From Frateuria aurantia DSM 6220 (lineage in GTDB: Bacteria > Pseudomonadota > Gammaproteobacteria > Xanthomonadales > Rhodanobacteraceae), in the NCBI RefSeq assembly GCF_000242255.2, contig NC_017033.1:1302001-1366000 (forward strand): a DNA stretch of 64,000 bases, in the 5' to 3' direction. Under the pieces are notes generated by a model. That model saw nothing but the letters and a program-made list of their open reading frames with translations, was not told where the DNA came from and searched no databases. Of this stretch, positions 1-8,902 are shown in pieces; position 1 is the stretch's first letter; each line of letters begins with the position of its first letter. A program made the translations under genes and the position numbers.

Positions 1-1
1 T

Positions 2-775
2 ACCAGTCAGACTTACGGCACGGGAGGCACTGCTCGTGCATCATCATTGTCGACGGTGATCGTTGCCAGTTGCAGCAAGGCATCGGGTATCGACAGCACG
101 GCGGCAGGCTTGTGCTCCCAGGCGAAGGGGACGGGAGCGACCTCCTACGGTTCCAACGCCCAGGCGACAGCCGAGGATACAACGGCGGTGGGCAACCGCG
201 CCGTGGCCAGTCAGGTCGGGTCAGTCGCCATCGGCCAGAATGCGCAGGCAACAGGTGATCCGACCGTCGCGGTAGGGCAGAGTGCAGTGGCCTCCGGCAA
301 CAATGCCGTGGCACTCGGGGCCGGAGCGCAGGCGACTGGCAGCAATTCGGTGGCCCTGGGGGCCGGTTCGGTCGCCAGTCGAGCCGACAGTGTTTCGGTA
401 GGGTCACCTGGCAATGAACGGGTGATCACCAATGTGGCTCCGGGCACGAACTGGAGCGATGCCGCCAACGTCGGCCAGTTGAATCAGGTTGCCGGTCAGA
501 TCGGCAGCATCGGCGAACAGGTGGTCAATCTTTCGCGTGCGGCTTATTCAGGTATCGCGATGAGTGCCGCACTGGCCGGGCTTCCTCAGGTTGAAGAAGG
601 CAAGACCTTCGGTATCGGTGCGGGTCTGGGCAATTATGCCGGCTACACCTCTCTGGCGGTCGGCGCCAGTGCCCGTTTTGGTGATGATACGATAGTGAAA
701 ATGGGCTTGAGCACCAGTCCTGGGCCGGGCGATGGCCATGTGCTGTTCAATATGGGGGTGGGCTATTCCTGGTAA
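2..775 (+). CDS. YadA-like trimeric autotransporter adhesin, C-terminal part
   Basis: The reading frame is open from the first bases of the window, so only the C-terminal ~257 residues are present. The visible part has serial head repeats of the YadA/Hia left-handed roll type (units such as SVAIGQNAQA, TVAVGQSAVA and NAVALGAGAQA). These are followed by a neck motif (ITNVAPGT...DAANVGQLNQ), a short stalk, and a ~75-residue four-strand membrane anchor that ends in Trp, as expected for an outer-membrane beta-barrel terminus. In this family the anchor trimerises in the outer membrane and displays the head for adhesion. Three DUF2827 genes follow on the same strand. The true start lies outside the window. 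Confidence 0.93.
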   Translation, partial: TSQTYGTGGTARASSLSTVIVASCSKASGIDSTAAGLCSQAKGTGATSYGSNAQATAEDTTAVGNRAVASQVGSVAIGQNAQATGDPTVAVGQSAVASGNNAVALGAGAQATGSNSVALGAGSVASRADSVSVGSPGNERVITNVAPGTNWSDAANVGQLNQVAGQIGSIGEQVVNLSRAAYSGIAMSAALAGLPQVEEGKTFGIGAGLGNYAGYTSLAVGASARFGDDTIVKMGLSTSPGPGDGHVLFNMGVGYSW

Positions 776-865
776 GGCGCAACGCAAGCAAAGGTGCTGG
801 TATGTATTCCCATGGATGCGTACTTGCGGGCCGGCGGGCTCGGCACATTCAGTAGGAGGCGGTCC

Positions 866-2017
866 GTGCTGAGCGGCCACGGTACTTCCTCCGGTCTGCG
901 AGTCGGCATCACCATCGGTCTGGCCAGTGAGAGTGAGACGCTCTGGAACAACGGCATCAAGCAGAACGCGATTTTTCTTGCCGAGACTTTGCGCCATTGT
1001 CCGAATGTGTCCAGTGTCGTGCTGGTCAATACGACCTCGGTACGGATCAGCAAGGCGCTGCCATGGGATCTGGATCGCTGGCCGGTGATTGCTCTTGCCG
1101 AGGCCAAGGATGGGCTGGATGTACTGATCGAGCTGGGTGGTCAGGTCGATGCCGACATGACTCGTCATCTCAAAAGCCGGAATGCCCGGCTGGTATCGTA
1201 TTGCTGTGGCTTTGAATATGTCCATGCCATGCAGTCGGTGATTTTTGGCCGTCCAATGTGGGGCGACAAGCTCTTCGTCAATCAACACTATGACGCAATA
1301 TGGATGGTGCCTCAGGTAGCCGCCGGCAGTCAGCATTATTTTCAGACCTTGCGACGGCGACCGGCCCGGACGATACCTTTCGTCTGGTCACCGGTGCTGC
1401 TGGAGCAGCGCGCGGCAGATCTCTCCGTTGACCCCGTCCATGTCCCCCATGCCGGGCCACAGCGCTTGACTGTCATGGAGCCGAATATCGATGTCGTCAA
1501 GTTCTGCCTTTATCCGATTTTGATTGCCGAGGAAGCCTACCGCAACGATCCCGAAAGCATCGCTTTCCTGCATGTGACCAATGCAGAGCATTTGGCCACC
1601 CGCAGCCCGGAATTCATTTCGCTGATGGGGCATCTGGATCTGGTGCGCAACCACAAGGCCTCTTTCGTGGGGCGTTACGATACCGCTCGATTCTTGGCCG
1701 AGTTCACCGATATCGTGATTTCCCATCAATGGGACAATCCGCTCAACTACTTCTATTTCGACGTCTGCTGGCTGGGCTACCCCTTGCTTCACAATGCGGA
1801 TCTTTGCAGGGACCTGGGCTATTACTACCCAGGCAACGACGTGCAGTCTGCCGCCGCCATGTTGCGGCGAATCATTGTTGCGCAAGAGGATTTTGACGCC
1901 GCGGCCTACCGTCAAACCCAGCGCTCGGCCATCGCGCGTTTCCTCCCGGAAAATCGGCATGTGGTCGAGACCTATACCGAATTGCTGGCCAGTCTGATGG
2001 CGGCAGCACCTGTTTGA
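866..2017 (+). CDS. DUF2827 family protein, copy 1 of 3 (possible glycosyltransferase)
   Basis: This 383-residue protein belongs to the DUF2827 family by recollection of its motifs: an N-terminal RVGITIG/LWNNGIKQN block, a central MEPNIDVVKF block and a C-terminal SHQWDNPLNYFYFD...GYPLLHN block. I chose the GTG at 866 because AGGAGG lies six bases upstream and the resulting length matches the two following paralogues (389 and 380 residues). An in-frame upstream start at 794 has no comparable ribosome site. The C-terminal block resembles the donor-binding half of GT-B glycosyltransferases; this is inference. No signal peptide or membrane segment is visible. Its position behind a trimeric adhesin suggests a role in adhesin or surface modification. 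Confidence 0.8.
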   Translation: MLSGHGTSSGLRVGITIGLASESETLWNNGIKQNAIFLAETLRHCPNVSSVVLVNTTSVRISKALPWDLDRWPVIALAEAKDGLDVLIELGGQVDADMTRHLKSRNARLVSYCCGFEYVHAMQSVIFGRPMWGDKLFVNQHYDAIWMVPQVAAGSQHYFQTLRRRPARTIPFVWSPVLLEQRAADLSVDPVHVPHAGPQRLTVMEPNIDVVKFCLYPILIAEEAYRNDPESIAFLHVTNAEHLATRSPEFISLMGHLDLVRNHKASFVGRYDTARFLAEFTDIVISHQWDNPLNYFYFDVCWLGYPLLHNADLCRDLGYYYPGNDVQSAAAMLRRIIVAQEDFDAAAYRQTQRSAIARFLPENRHVVETYTELLASLMAAAPV

Positions 2018-2024
2018 GTTGACC

Positions 2025-3191
2025 ATGCCAGACCAGCTTTGCAGATCAAGCATCCGAGTGGGGATATCCGTATTCGCCAAGGCTGGCGCCCAGCTGTGGT
2101 CCAGCGGGCTCAACCAGAATCTGGCTTTTCTGGTGCATTTGCTGCGTCAGAGCGAACGCATCGGCCGGATCGTCCTGCTGAATGGTGGTGATGTCGATCA
2201 ATTACCCGCAGGCATGGCTGATGGGATACCTGATCTGGTGCTTGTCCAGCCTTCGGAGGTAACCCATGAGCTGGATCTGGTCATCGAGATGGGGGCGCAG
2301 CTGCCACTTGAATGGTTGCGGCATGTTCGTGCTCTGGGTACGAAGATAGTGACCTTTTTCGTTGGGCACAGCTATGCCGAAATGGGTGAGACGCCGATAT
2401 TCGGGCGGGAGGCCGGACACCTGTTCAGCGGAACACCCTGGCATGAAGTGTGGACGCTGCCTCATCACATGCATGCCAGTGGGCCGATGTTGCGTACGCT
2501 GAGCCGGGTGCCCGTGCATGCCATGCCCCATATCTGGTCGCCCATGTTTCTTGAGCAGAGAATCCGGGAGCTGGGCACGGAGGGACTGGAATTCGGCTTT
2601 CAGCCGGCCGCGCAAGATGCCTTGATATGGCGCGCGGGTGTATTCGAACCGAATATTTCGGTGGTCAAGAACGCCACGATCCCCATGCTGGCCTGTGAGT
2701 CGGCTTATCGCCAGGATCACTCGGCGGTGGAACGGATGATGGTGATGAGCAGCTTCCACATGAAAGAGCATCCCACGTTTCATCGTTTTGCAGCTCATCT
2801 GGATATCACGCGGTCGGGTCTGGCCTCCTATGAGCCGCGGCTGGATTTCGCTGAGGCCATGACGCGACATCGCCTGAACGTGGTTGTGTCCCATCAATGG
2901 GAGTGCGGTCTGAATTACCTTTATTACGATGCGCTTTACGGTGGCTATCCATTGCTGCACAACTCGCCATTTCTACAGGCCGCAGGGGTGGGTCTGTTTT
3001 ATCCGGGCTTTGAAGCCGGTGTTGCGGGGGACTTGCTGCTGAGTGCGCGACGCATGAGCACGAGTGACTGGGTGACGTACAGACGGGATGCTCAGCGTTT
3101 TCTCCGATCAGTGGCGCCGGAGCAACCGGCACATGTTCAGGCCTTCATGGATCGCATCACCGCCTTGGTTGATTCCGGGGGCATTGCATGA
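2025..3191 (+). CDS. DUF2827 family protein, copy 2 of 3
   Basis: Paralogue of the preceding gene, starting seven bases after its stop. It shows the same ordered blocks: RVGISVFAKAGAQLW near the N-terminus, HIWSPMFLEQRI in the middle, FEPNISVVKN, then SHQWECGLNYLYYD followed by GGYPLLHNS. The ATG at 2025 is preferred over an in-frame TTG two codons upstream. The protein is probably cytosolic because no export signal is seen. The tight spacing indicates one transcript with its neighbours. Function is not established; a GT-B type sugar transferase is the best guess. Confidence 0.8.
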   Translation: MPDQLCRSSIRVGISVFAKAGAQLWSSGLNQNLAFLVHLLRQSERIGRIVLLNGGDVDQLPAGMADGIPDLVLVQPSEVTHELDLVIEMGAQLPLEWLRHVRALGTKIVTFFVGHSYAEMGETPIFGREAGHLFSGTPWHEVWTLPHHMHASGPMLRTLSRVPVHAMPHIWSPMFLEQRIRELGTEGLEFGFQPAAQDALIWRAGVFEPNISVVKNATIPMLACESAYRQDHSAVERMMVMSSFHMKEHPTFHRFAAHLDITRSGLASYEPRLDFAEAMTRHRLNVVVSHQWECGLNYLYYDALYGGYPLLHNSPFLQAAGVGLFYPGFEAGVAGDLLLSARRMSTSDWVTYRRDAQRFLRSVAPEQPAHVQAFMDRITALVDSGGIA

Positions 3192-4330
3192 GCAGGCATT
3201 CCAGTGGGCGGCCGGAAAGACCTTTGCGGGTAGGCGTGACCCTGCATCTGCGTGAAGGCGCACAGTCCATCTGGGAAAACGGCATTTTCCAGAACTGCGT
3301 ATTCCTCGCCCAGCTGTTGCAGCAACATCCCTGGGTTGAACAGGCTGTATTGTTGCGCGATGGGCCAGGCATCCAGGCAGCCGAGACCATGATGCTGGAT
3401 GGAACCGGTGTCCGGATGATCGGGCTTGAGGAGGCCGGGCAATGGCTGGACGTGATTGTTGAGATGAGCGCTCAGCTGGATGAGGGCTGGGTCAAGGCTT
3501 TTCAGTCACGCGGAGGTCGCTACGTATGGATGCGCGTGGGCAATGATTACGTGATCGATATCGAAAGGGCCATGTTCAACAAGCCCTCAGGTGGTCTGAC
3601 CAGCGACAAGCCTTACGATGCAGTCTGGACGATTCCGGAATACCGCCACAGTTGTCACGACTATTTCGGCTTGATGGCGCGAGCGCCCGTGCAGGTGCTG
3701 CCGCATCTGTGGAGTCCTCATTTTATCGAGCGCTCAATTGCGCAGCTGCCTCCGGAGTTGAGCTGGGGCTATCAGCCGGCTCGATCTCGATGGCGAGTCG
3801 GAGTGTTCGAGCCCAATGTCTGCATGGTCAAGACATCCCTGATTCCGATGCTGGCCTGCGAAGAAGCCTATCGGGCGAAGCCCGGCTTCCTTGAAATTCT
3901 GCGGGTATGCAATGCACTGCAGATCAAGGAACATCCCAAGTTCTTGCATTTCGCACGTCAGCTCGATGTCGTCAATCATGGACTTGCCAGTTTCGAGGGG
4001 CGCTATCCCATCGTCGATTTCATGTCCCGCCATGGGGATGCCGTGGTTTCGCACCATTGGGAAAACGGCCAGAACTACCTTTATTACGAGCTGCTCCACG
4101 GCGGATATCCACTGATTCACAATTCCGAATTTCTCGGCGGATTGGGCTATCGCTATCCAGACTTTGATTGCCAGCTGGCAGGAGAGGCTTTGTTGCAGGC
4201 ATTCGCGCAGCATGACGCAGAGCTGGCTGATTACAAGCGCCGTGCTGCCAGCTATCTGGAGGGCTTGAGCGTGGACAGCGAGGACAATATACGGACTTAC
4301 GGTAACGCCTTGCTGGATCTGTATCACTGA
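3188..4330 (+). CDS. DUF2827 family protein, copy 3 of 3
   Basis: Third tandem paralogue, overlapping the previous stop by ATGA, so translational coupling is likely. Conserved blocks are RVGVTLHLREGAQSIW near the start, LWSPHFIERSI, FEPNVCMVKT and SHHWENGQNYLYYE followed by GGYPLIHNS. All three copies keep the same length and order but differ at many positions, which argues for separate specificities rather than a recent triplication. Function is unknown; a glycosyltransferase acting on the adjacent adhesin is a hypothesis. Confidence 0.8.
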   Translation: MSRHSSGRPERPLRVGVTLHLREGAQSIWENGIFQNCVFLAQLLQQHPWVEQAVLLRDGPGIQAAETMMLDGTGVRMIGLEEAGQWLDVIVEMSAQLDEGWVKAFQSRGGRYVWMRVGNDYVIDIERAMFNKPSGGLTSDKPYDAVWTIPEYRHSCHDYFGLMARAPVQVLPHLWSPHFIERSIAQLPPELSWGYQPARSRWRVGVFEPNVCMVKTSLIPMLACEEAYRAKPGFLEILRVCNALQIKEHPKFLHFARQLDVVNHGLASFEGRYPIVDFMSRHGDAVVSHHWENGQNYLYYELLHGGYPLIHNSEFLGGLGYRYPDFDCQLAGEALLQAFAQHDAELADYKRRAASYLEGLSVDSEDNIRTYGNALLDLYH

Positions 4331-4514
4331 GCAAGGCCATCTGATGCGTCTGTCGGACAAGATCGGGATGCCCGTCTTGTCATCAGCGCGGTTCGCGTTT
4401 CAAGGCGTGACGAAATCCAGAGCCTCGGAGCGCAGGCAAGTCAGGTCCAGATCATGCCGTCTTTTTGCAGGGAGCGGCATCGGCAACATGATCATGAGCC
4501 AATACCCAACATCC

Positions 4515-4630
4515 ATCTTGTTCGTATGCTGGGCAATATCGGTCGCTCGCCATTGGCCGAAGGTGTGGCTTGCAGGCGACTTTCCCGATGGTCGTGGCTT
4601 CCTGCGGCACGGGGCGCTGGCATGTGGGCG
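4515..4630 (+). pseudogene. Relic of low-molecular-weight protein tyrosine phosphatase (Wzb-like)
   Basis: One frame reads ILFVC and then loses sense. Shifting by one base at about 4529 continues with LGNIGRSPLAEGV. Joined, this is the phosphatase P-loop signature C-x5-R-S of the LMW-PTP family (usual form CLGNICRSP). A single lost base at the Cys/Leu junction therefore breaks the gene right at its active site. Downstream text up to about 4780 shows no convincing rest of the domain. In the family such enzymes dephosphorylate polysaccharide co-polymerases; no wzc-like gene is seen here. The relic probably predates the current arrangement. Confidence 0.6.
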
Positions 4631-4715
4631 AGGCTAAGGCATGTGGCCATCTGGATGTCGGATGAGGCCTTGGCTATTATTTCTGCGGTGGCGATGACTT
4701 GCAAGGATGCAGTCC

Positions 4716-5612
4716 ATGAAGTCAAGGCTTTGGTGGGGCGTTCTCGGATGGGTGATCTGGTCGTTGAGCGGATGCCTGGCTGATGGCTTGCGCGCAACTG
4801 AGTCCGGATTGGTGGAGAGTCGGTTGCTGATGCGCGGCACGGTTGACATCAGTGGAGATGGGCGACTTTTGGGCTGGTCGATTCCCCATTTCGAAACGGC
4901 CTCGAAGGCAGTTCGCGAGGAAGTGGAGCAGGCGATCGCCGGTTGGCGTTTCAAACCATTGCCCGGTGATATCAAAAAGGGCCGCTGGTTCATGGCGCTT
5001 TGGCTGGCAGGTCCGAAGGCAGGTTCGGAGCCGCGGCCGGCTGGTTTGGCTGGCGTCAGTTTCAGCCGCATTGGCCTAGCCGATATCTTTCAGAGCGGGC
5101 AGGCAGGGCCATCTTTCGCCTATCCGCATCGGATGATTCGGGATCAGGTCGAGGGGCGGGTAAAGGTGCTGGTCGAGATCGGTCCAACGGGGCGGGTGCT
5201 GCATGCGGATGCAGTTCAGGTCAATCTGTTCCGACAAGCGGCCACGTTCGAGATGCGCCGTTGGCGACGACTGTTTGCGAGGGCCGCCGTTGATGGCTTG
5301 CGGCATTACAGGTTTGCTTCGCTTCTGCAGGTGGGGCAGGCGGATTCTGAAAAGGTCCTGCTGGTCGTGCCCGTGGATTTCTTTCTGGATCGTGATGGTG
5401 CCGCCCGGGCATCGCAGGAGTGCCAGAAGCCCTATGGTATCTGGCTGAGCTATATCCCGGGTCCCATGGCAAAGCCGGCCTGGGTGCCAGCCGCCCTGAT
5501 CAATGAGATGGGAGTTGCCATTGAGCCGGATGTTCCGCGGGTGATCGACTTGCGTGTGCGGCTGCTGGACCCGCCGAGGGGGCTGGCGGGGATGGATTTT
5601 CCCGACGGTTAG
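4716..5612 (+). CDS. Predicted lipoprotein with TonB-C-like domains
   Basis: This 298-residue protein begins with a hydrophobic signal ending in a lipobox (LSGC), so it is probably lipid-anchored in the periplasm or outer membrane. The ATG at 4716 follows AAGGA at good spacing; an in-frame ATG three codons upstream overlaps that ribosome site. Residues ~130-200 resemble the C-terminal domain of TonB-family proteins (EGRVKVLVEIGPTGRV and later HYRFASLL). The first third has a weaker similar pattern ending in a W-x-F-x-P-like motif, so the protein may carry two such domains. There is no N-terminal TonB membrane anchor or proline-rich stretch. Role unknown. Confidence 0.6.
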   Translation: MKSRLWWGVLGWVIWSLSGCLADGLRATESGLVESRLLMRGTVDISGDGRLLGWSIPHFETASKAVREEVEQAIAGWRFKPLPGDIKKGRWFMALWLAGPKAGSEPRPAGLAGVSFSRIGLADIFQSGQAGPSFAYPHRMIRDQVEGRVKVLVEIGPTGRVLHADAVQVNLFRQAATFEMRRWRRLFARAAVDGLRHYRFASLLQVGQADSEKVLLVVPVDFFLDRDGAARASQECQKPYGIWLSYIPGPMAKPAWVPAALINEMGVAIEPDVPRVIDLRVRLLDPPRGLAGMDFPDG

Positions 5613-5644
5613 ACCGCGGCCGGGTGGCCCGGTAAAATCACGGC

Positions 5645-7471
5645 ATGCAGTCGTCTCCTGTTGTGCCTTTTGATGGCAAGGCTCTGGTCCGCAATCTGAC
5701 CACCTCGCCCGGTGTCTATCGGTATTTCGATGCCGGTGATGAATTGTTGTATGTCGGCAAGGCCGGCAATCTGAAAAAACGGGTTTCCAGCTATTTCCTG
5801 CGGCCGAAAATGGAGCCGCGGATCGCGGCGATGGTGTCCCAGATCGCTCGCGCCGAGATCACCCTGACGCGCACCGAGGGCGAGGCCTTGCTGCTCGAGG
5901 CGCAGCTGATCAAGTCGTTGAAACCGCGCTACAACATCTTGTTGCGTGACGACAAAAGTTATCCCTATATCTATCTGTCGACAGGGGAAGCCTATCCACG
6001 GCTGGCCTTCCATCGCGGCGCCAAGAATCTGCCCGGCAAGTTCTTCGGCCCTTTTCCCAGCACCTATGCGGTGCGGGAAAGCCTGAATCTGATGCAGAAG
6101 CTGTTCAAGGTCAGGCAATGCGAGGACAGCTATTTCCGCAACCGTTCACGGCCTTGTCTGCAATACCAGATCGGTCGTTGCACCGCGCCCTGCGTGGAGC
6201 TGATCAGCGCGCAGGACTACGCCGCCGATGTCCGCCATGTGCAGATGTTTCTGGAAGGGCGCAGCAGCGCGGTCATCGACGAACTGGCTGCAAGCATGGA
6301 TGCCGCCAGCCGGGCGCTGCAGTTCGAGCGTGCGGCCTTGTTGCGCGATCAGGTGGCTGCCTTGCGTCAGCTGCAGGCCCAGCACCATATCCAAGGTGCC
6401 AATGCCGATATGGACGTGATTGCCTGCCGGATCGAGTCGGGGCTGGCCTGTGTCAGCGTATTGTTCTTCCGCGACGGGATCAGTCTGGGTACCCGCGATT
6501 TCTTCCCGCGGCTGCCCTGGGATGCCAGTCCGGCCGATGTGCTGGCTACCTTTGTCGCCCAGTATTATCTGGATCGTCCGGTGCCGCGCGAACTGATCCT
6601 GACGGAGGCCTGGCCCGAGATCGAGTTGCTGGCCGAGCTGCTCAGCAGCCAGGCCGGACATGGCGTGGAACTGAAAACGCGGGTGCGTGGTGATCGCGCC
6701 CGTTTTCTGCAAATGGCCGAACGCAATGCCCAGGCTTCGCTGACGGCCAGACTGGCCAGTCGCCAGACTCTGGGCACCCGCTTTGATGACTTGCAGAAGC
6801 TGCTGGATCTGAGCGAGCCGCCGAAGCGGATCGAGTGCTTCGATATCAGCCATACCATGGGCGAGGCCACCGTGGCCTCCTGCGTGGTGTTCGGTCCCGA
6901 GGGAGCGGAAAAATCCCACTACCGGCGCTTCAATATCGCCGGGATCACCCCGGGTGACGATTATGCCGCCATGCATCAGGCCTTGACCCGGCGGTTTCGC
7001 AAAGTGGCCGAAGGGGAGGGCGCACGGCCCGACCTGCTGCTGATCGATGGCGGGCATGGCCAGGTCAAGCAGGCTCTTGATGTGCTGCAGGAGCTCGGTC
7101 TGAGCGGGATCCTCGTCGTCGGTGTCGCCAAGGGACCGGCACGCAAGGCCGGCGAGGAAACCCTGATCCTTGCCCAGGCCGGGCGCGAGGTCCACCCCGG
7201 TCCCGGCTCGCCGGCGCTGCATCTTGTGGCCGCGGTGCGGGACGAGGCACATCGATTTGCGATCAGTGGTCATCGACGGCGTCGGGAAAAGAAGCGTGAG
7301 CGCAGCTCCCTTGAGGAAATCGCGGGCGTGGGCGCTCGTCGTCGCAGCGAATTGCTGAAGGCCTTTGGCGGTCTGGCCGGGGTCGAGGCGGCCGGGGTCG
7401 AGGAGCTGATGCGGATCAAGGGCGTCAGCCGAGAATTGGCGACCCGGATCTACGATCATCTGCATGGCTAG
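5645..7471 (+). CDS. uvrC: UvrABC excinuclease subunit C
   Basis: UvrC makes both incisions flanking a DNA lesion in nucleotide excision repair, after loading by UvrAB. The 608-residue protein has the N-terminal GIY-YIG nuclease domain (PGVYRYF...LLYVGKA, residues ~19-50), Cys-rich stretch ~158-180, a UVR motif around 205-235, and the C-terminal RNase H-like nuclease. Acidic residues fall near 399 (FDIS), 438 and 466 (LLIDGGHGQ), and a His lies in RDEAHRF at about 535, all matching the known catalytic set. A helix-hairpin-helix region closes the protein. Length is normal for the family. Confidence 0.98.
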   Translation: MQSSPVVPFDGKALVRNLTTSPGVYRYFDAGDELLYVGKAGNLKKRVSSYFLRPKMEPRIAAMVSQIARAEITLTRTEGEALLLEAQLIKSLKPRYNILLRDDKSYPYIYLSTGEAYPRLAFHRGAKNLPGKFFGPFPSTYAVRESLNLMQKLFKVRQCEDSYFRNRSRPCLQYQIGRCTAPCVELISAQDYAADVRHVQMFLEGRSSAVIDELAASMDAASRALQFERAALLRDQVAALRQLQAQHHIQGANADMDVIACRIESGLACVSVLFFRDGISLGTRDFFPRLPWDASPADVLATFVAQYYLDRPVPRELILTEAWPEIELLAELLSSQAGHGVELKTRVRGDRARFLQMAERNAQASLTARLASRQTLGTRFDDLQKLLDLSEPPKRIECFDISHTMGEATVASCVVFGPEGAEKSHYRRFNIAGITPGDDYAAMHQALTRRFRKVAEGEGARPDLLLIDGGHGQVKQALDVLQELGLSGILVVGVAKGPARKAGEETLILAQAGREVHPGPGSPALHLVAAVRDEAHRFAISGHRRRREKKRERSSLEEIAGVGARRRSELLKAFGGLAGVEAAGVEELMRIKGVSRELATRIYDHLHG

Positions 7472-7600
7472 TGGCGGCGAACAGAGACTTTTCACGTCTC
7501 GGCGCGTTACGATGGGAAGCGCAGCCTGCCTTGAAGGCAGCTGCCGCTCCGAGATCCTGGTCGGTACTACGACCGGACAGACGGTTTTTGAAGGATTGGC

Positions 7601-8218
7601 ATGCGTATCAACCTGCCCACTTGGCTGACCCTGTTTCGCGTGGCACTGTTGCCAGTCATGGTTCTGGTGTTCTACCTGCCGTTCCATGGTCACAATATCG
7701 TCGCCGCGACCATCTTCATTCTGGCTGCCGTGACCGACTGGTTCGATGGCTATCTGGCCCGACGGATGAATCTGACTTCGGCCTTCGGTGCCTTTCTGGA
7801 CCCCGTTGCCGACAAGCTGATGGTGGCTGTGACCCTGTTTCTGGTAGTACAGGCGCATCGCGGAGGCTGGCCGGGCATCGTGATGGCGGTGACAGCGGCG
7901 ACCATCATGGGCCGCGAGATCAGTGTCTCGGCCTTGCGCGAGTGGATGGCCGAGGTTGGCATGCGGGCCACGGTGAAGGTGGCCTTTATCGGCAAGCTGA
8001 AGACGGTGATGCAGATGGTCGCCCTGGTGGTGCTGATCATCGAGCATGATGCCGAGACCTTGCGGCTTTATCACGTGGGTGAACTGTTGCTGCTGATTGC
8101 TGGCGTGTTGACGATCTGGTCGGGCCTGTACTACTTGAAGGCGGCTTGGCCGGTGCTCATGGGTGACTTGCCTCCGCGTACCTCCGGCTCCGACAGCAGC
8201 AACGAAAAAAATCTTTAA
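7601..8218 (+). CDS. pgsA: CDP-diacylglycerol--glycerol-3-phosphate 3-phosphatidyltransferase
   Basis: This inner-membrane enzyme makes phosphatidylglycerophosphate, the precursor of phosphatidylglycerol and cardiolipin. The 205-residue product has several membrane helices and the CDP-alcohol phosphotransferase signature D-G-x2-A-R-x8-G-x3-D-x3-D, seen as DGYLARR...FGAFLDPVADK at about residues 49-72. Start is the ATG at 7601. It lies 129 bases after uvrC on the same strand; the uvrC-pgsA order is common in proteobacteria. tRNA-Gly genes follow immediately. Confidence 0.96.
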   Translation: MRINLPTWLTLFRVALLPVMVLVFYLPFHGHNIVAATIFILAAVTDWFDGYLARRMNLTSAFGAFLDPVADKLMVAVTLFLVVQAHRGGWPGIVMAVTAATIMGREISVSALREWMAEVGMRATVKVAFIGKLKTVMQMVALVVLIIEHDAETLRLYHVGELLLLIAGVLTIWSGLYYLKAAWPVLMGDLPPRTSGSDSSNEKNL

Positions 8219-8236
8219 GAAAGTTGCAGAAAAGTC

Positions 8237-8264
8237 TTGACGGCGCAGGACGGATCGCTAGAAT
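8237..8264 (+). promoter_or_regulatory. Sigma-70 promoter for the tRNA-Gly cluster
   Basis: TTGACG at 8237-8242 and TAGAAT at 8259-8264 are separated by 16 bases and end 14 bases before the first tRNA. Both hexamers match the consensus at five and four positions respectively. Confidence 0.6.
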
Positions 8265-8278
8265 AAGCCACCTTCCCT

Positions 8279-8354
<76 letters not shown>

Positions 8355-8436
8355 TTTCTGGTTCGATGATCGATCCGTATGGAGCAAGCAGTGTTGAAGC
8401 CATGGTCATGCGCTTGGTGCATGATGATGGTCCCGG

Positions 8437-8512
<76 letters not shown>

Positions 8513-8556
8513 ATGTTTGAGGCCGCGACACATATCGCGAATCAGACATGAAGTTG

Positions 8557-8587
8557 TTGACAAATGTCGCGATTGATATGGTATCAT
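8557..8587 (+). promoter_or_regulatory. Possible internal promoter before the third tRNA-Gly
   Basis: TTGACA at 8557-8562 is a perfect -35 hexamer. The best -10 is TATCAT at 8582-8587, with a long 19-base spacer, ending 13 bases before the third tRNA. The spacer is suboptimal. Confidence 0.4.
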
Positions 8588-8600
8588 CAGCGGCTTACAT

Positions 8601-8676
<76 letters not shown>

Positions 8677-8718
8677 AATTATGATCTACAGACTTTCACT
8701 AGCATCTGTAAATCGTTG

Positions 8719-8747
8719 AAAAAAGGAGCTTAAGCTCCTTTTTTTTT
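8719..8747 (+). terminator. Rho-independent terminator of the tRNA-Gly cluster
   Basis: A palindrome with arms AAGGAGC and GCTCCTT around TTAA is followed by a run of nine T. It lies 43 bases after the third tRNA and closes the pgsA/tRNA transcription unit. Confidence 0.85.
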
Positions 8748-8902
8748 CAGCAAAAGCCACGGAAATCCACCGGCAGCCAGCGTTTTGAGGCCAAAATTGA
8801 GGCCAAAGAATGCGGGTGGTGCCGGTTCCTGGTTGTTGCAGGGATTGGATCGGGATGTCCAGCAGCATCAGGCCTAAGTCTCAACGACTTAAGAGTTTGA
8901 TG

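Noticed and set aside
6146-8074. Long minus-strand open frame opposite uvrC and pgsA
   Set aside because: It is the antisense of two clear genes in GC-rich DNA; its text is His/Gln/Arg-rich without domains.
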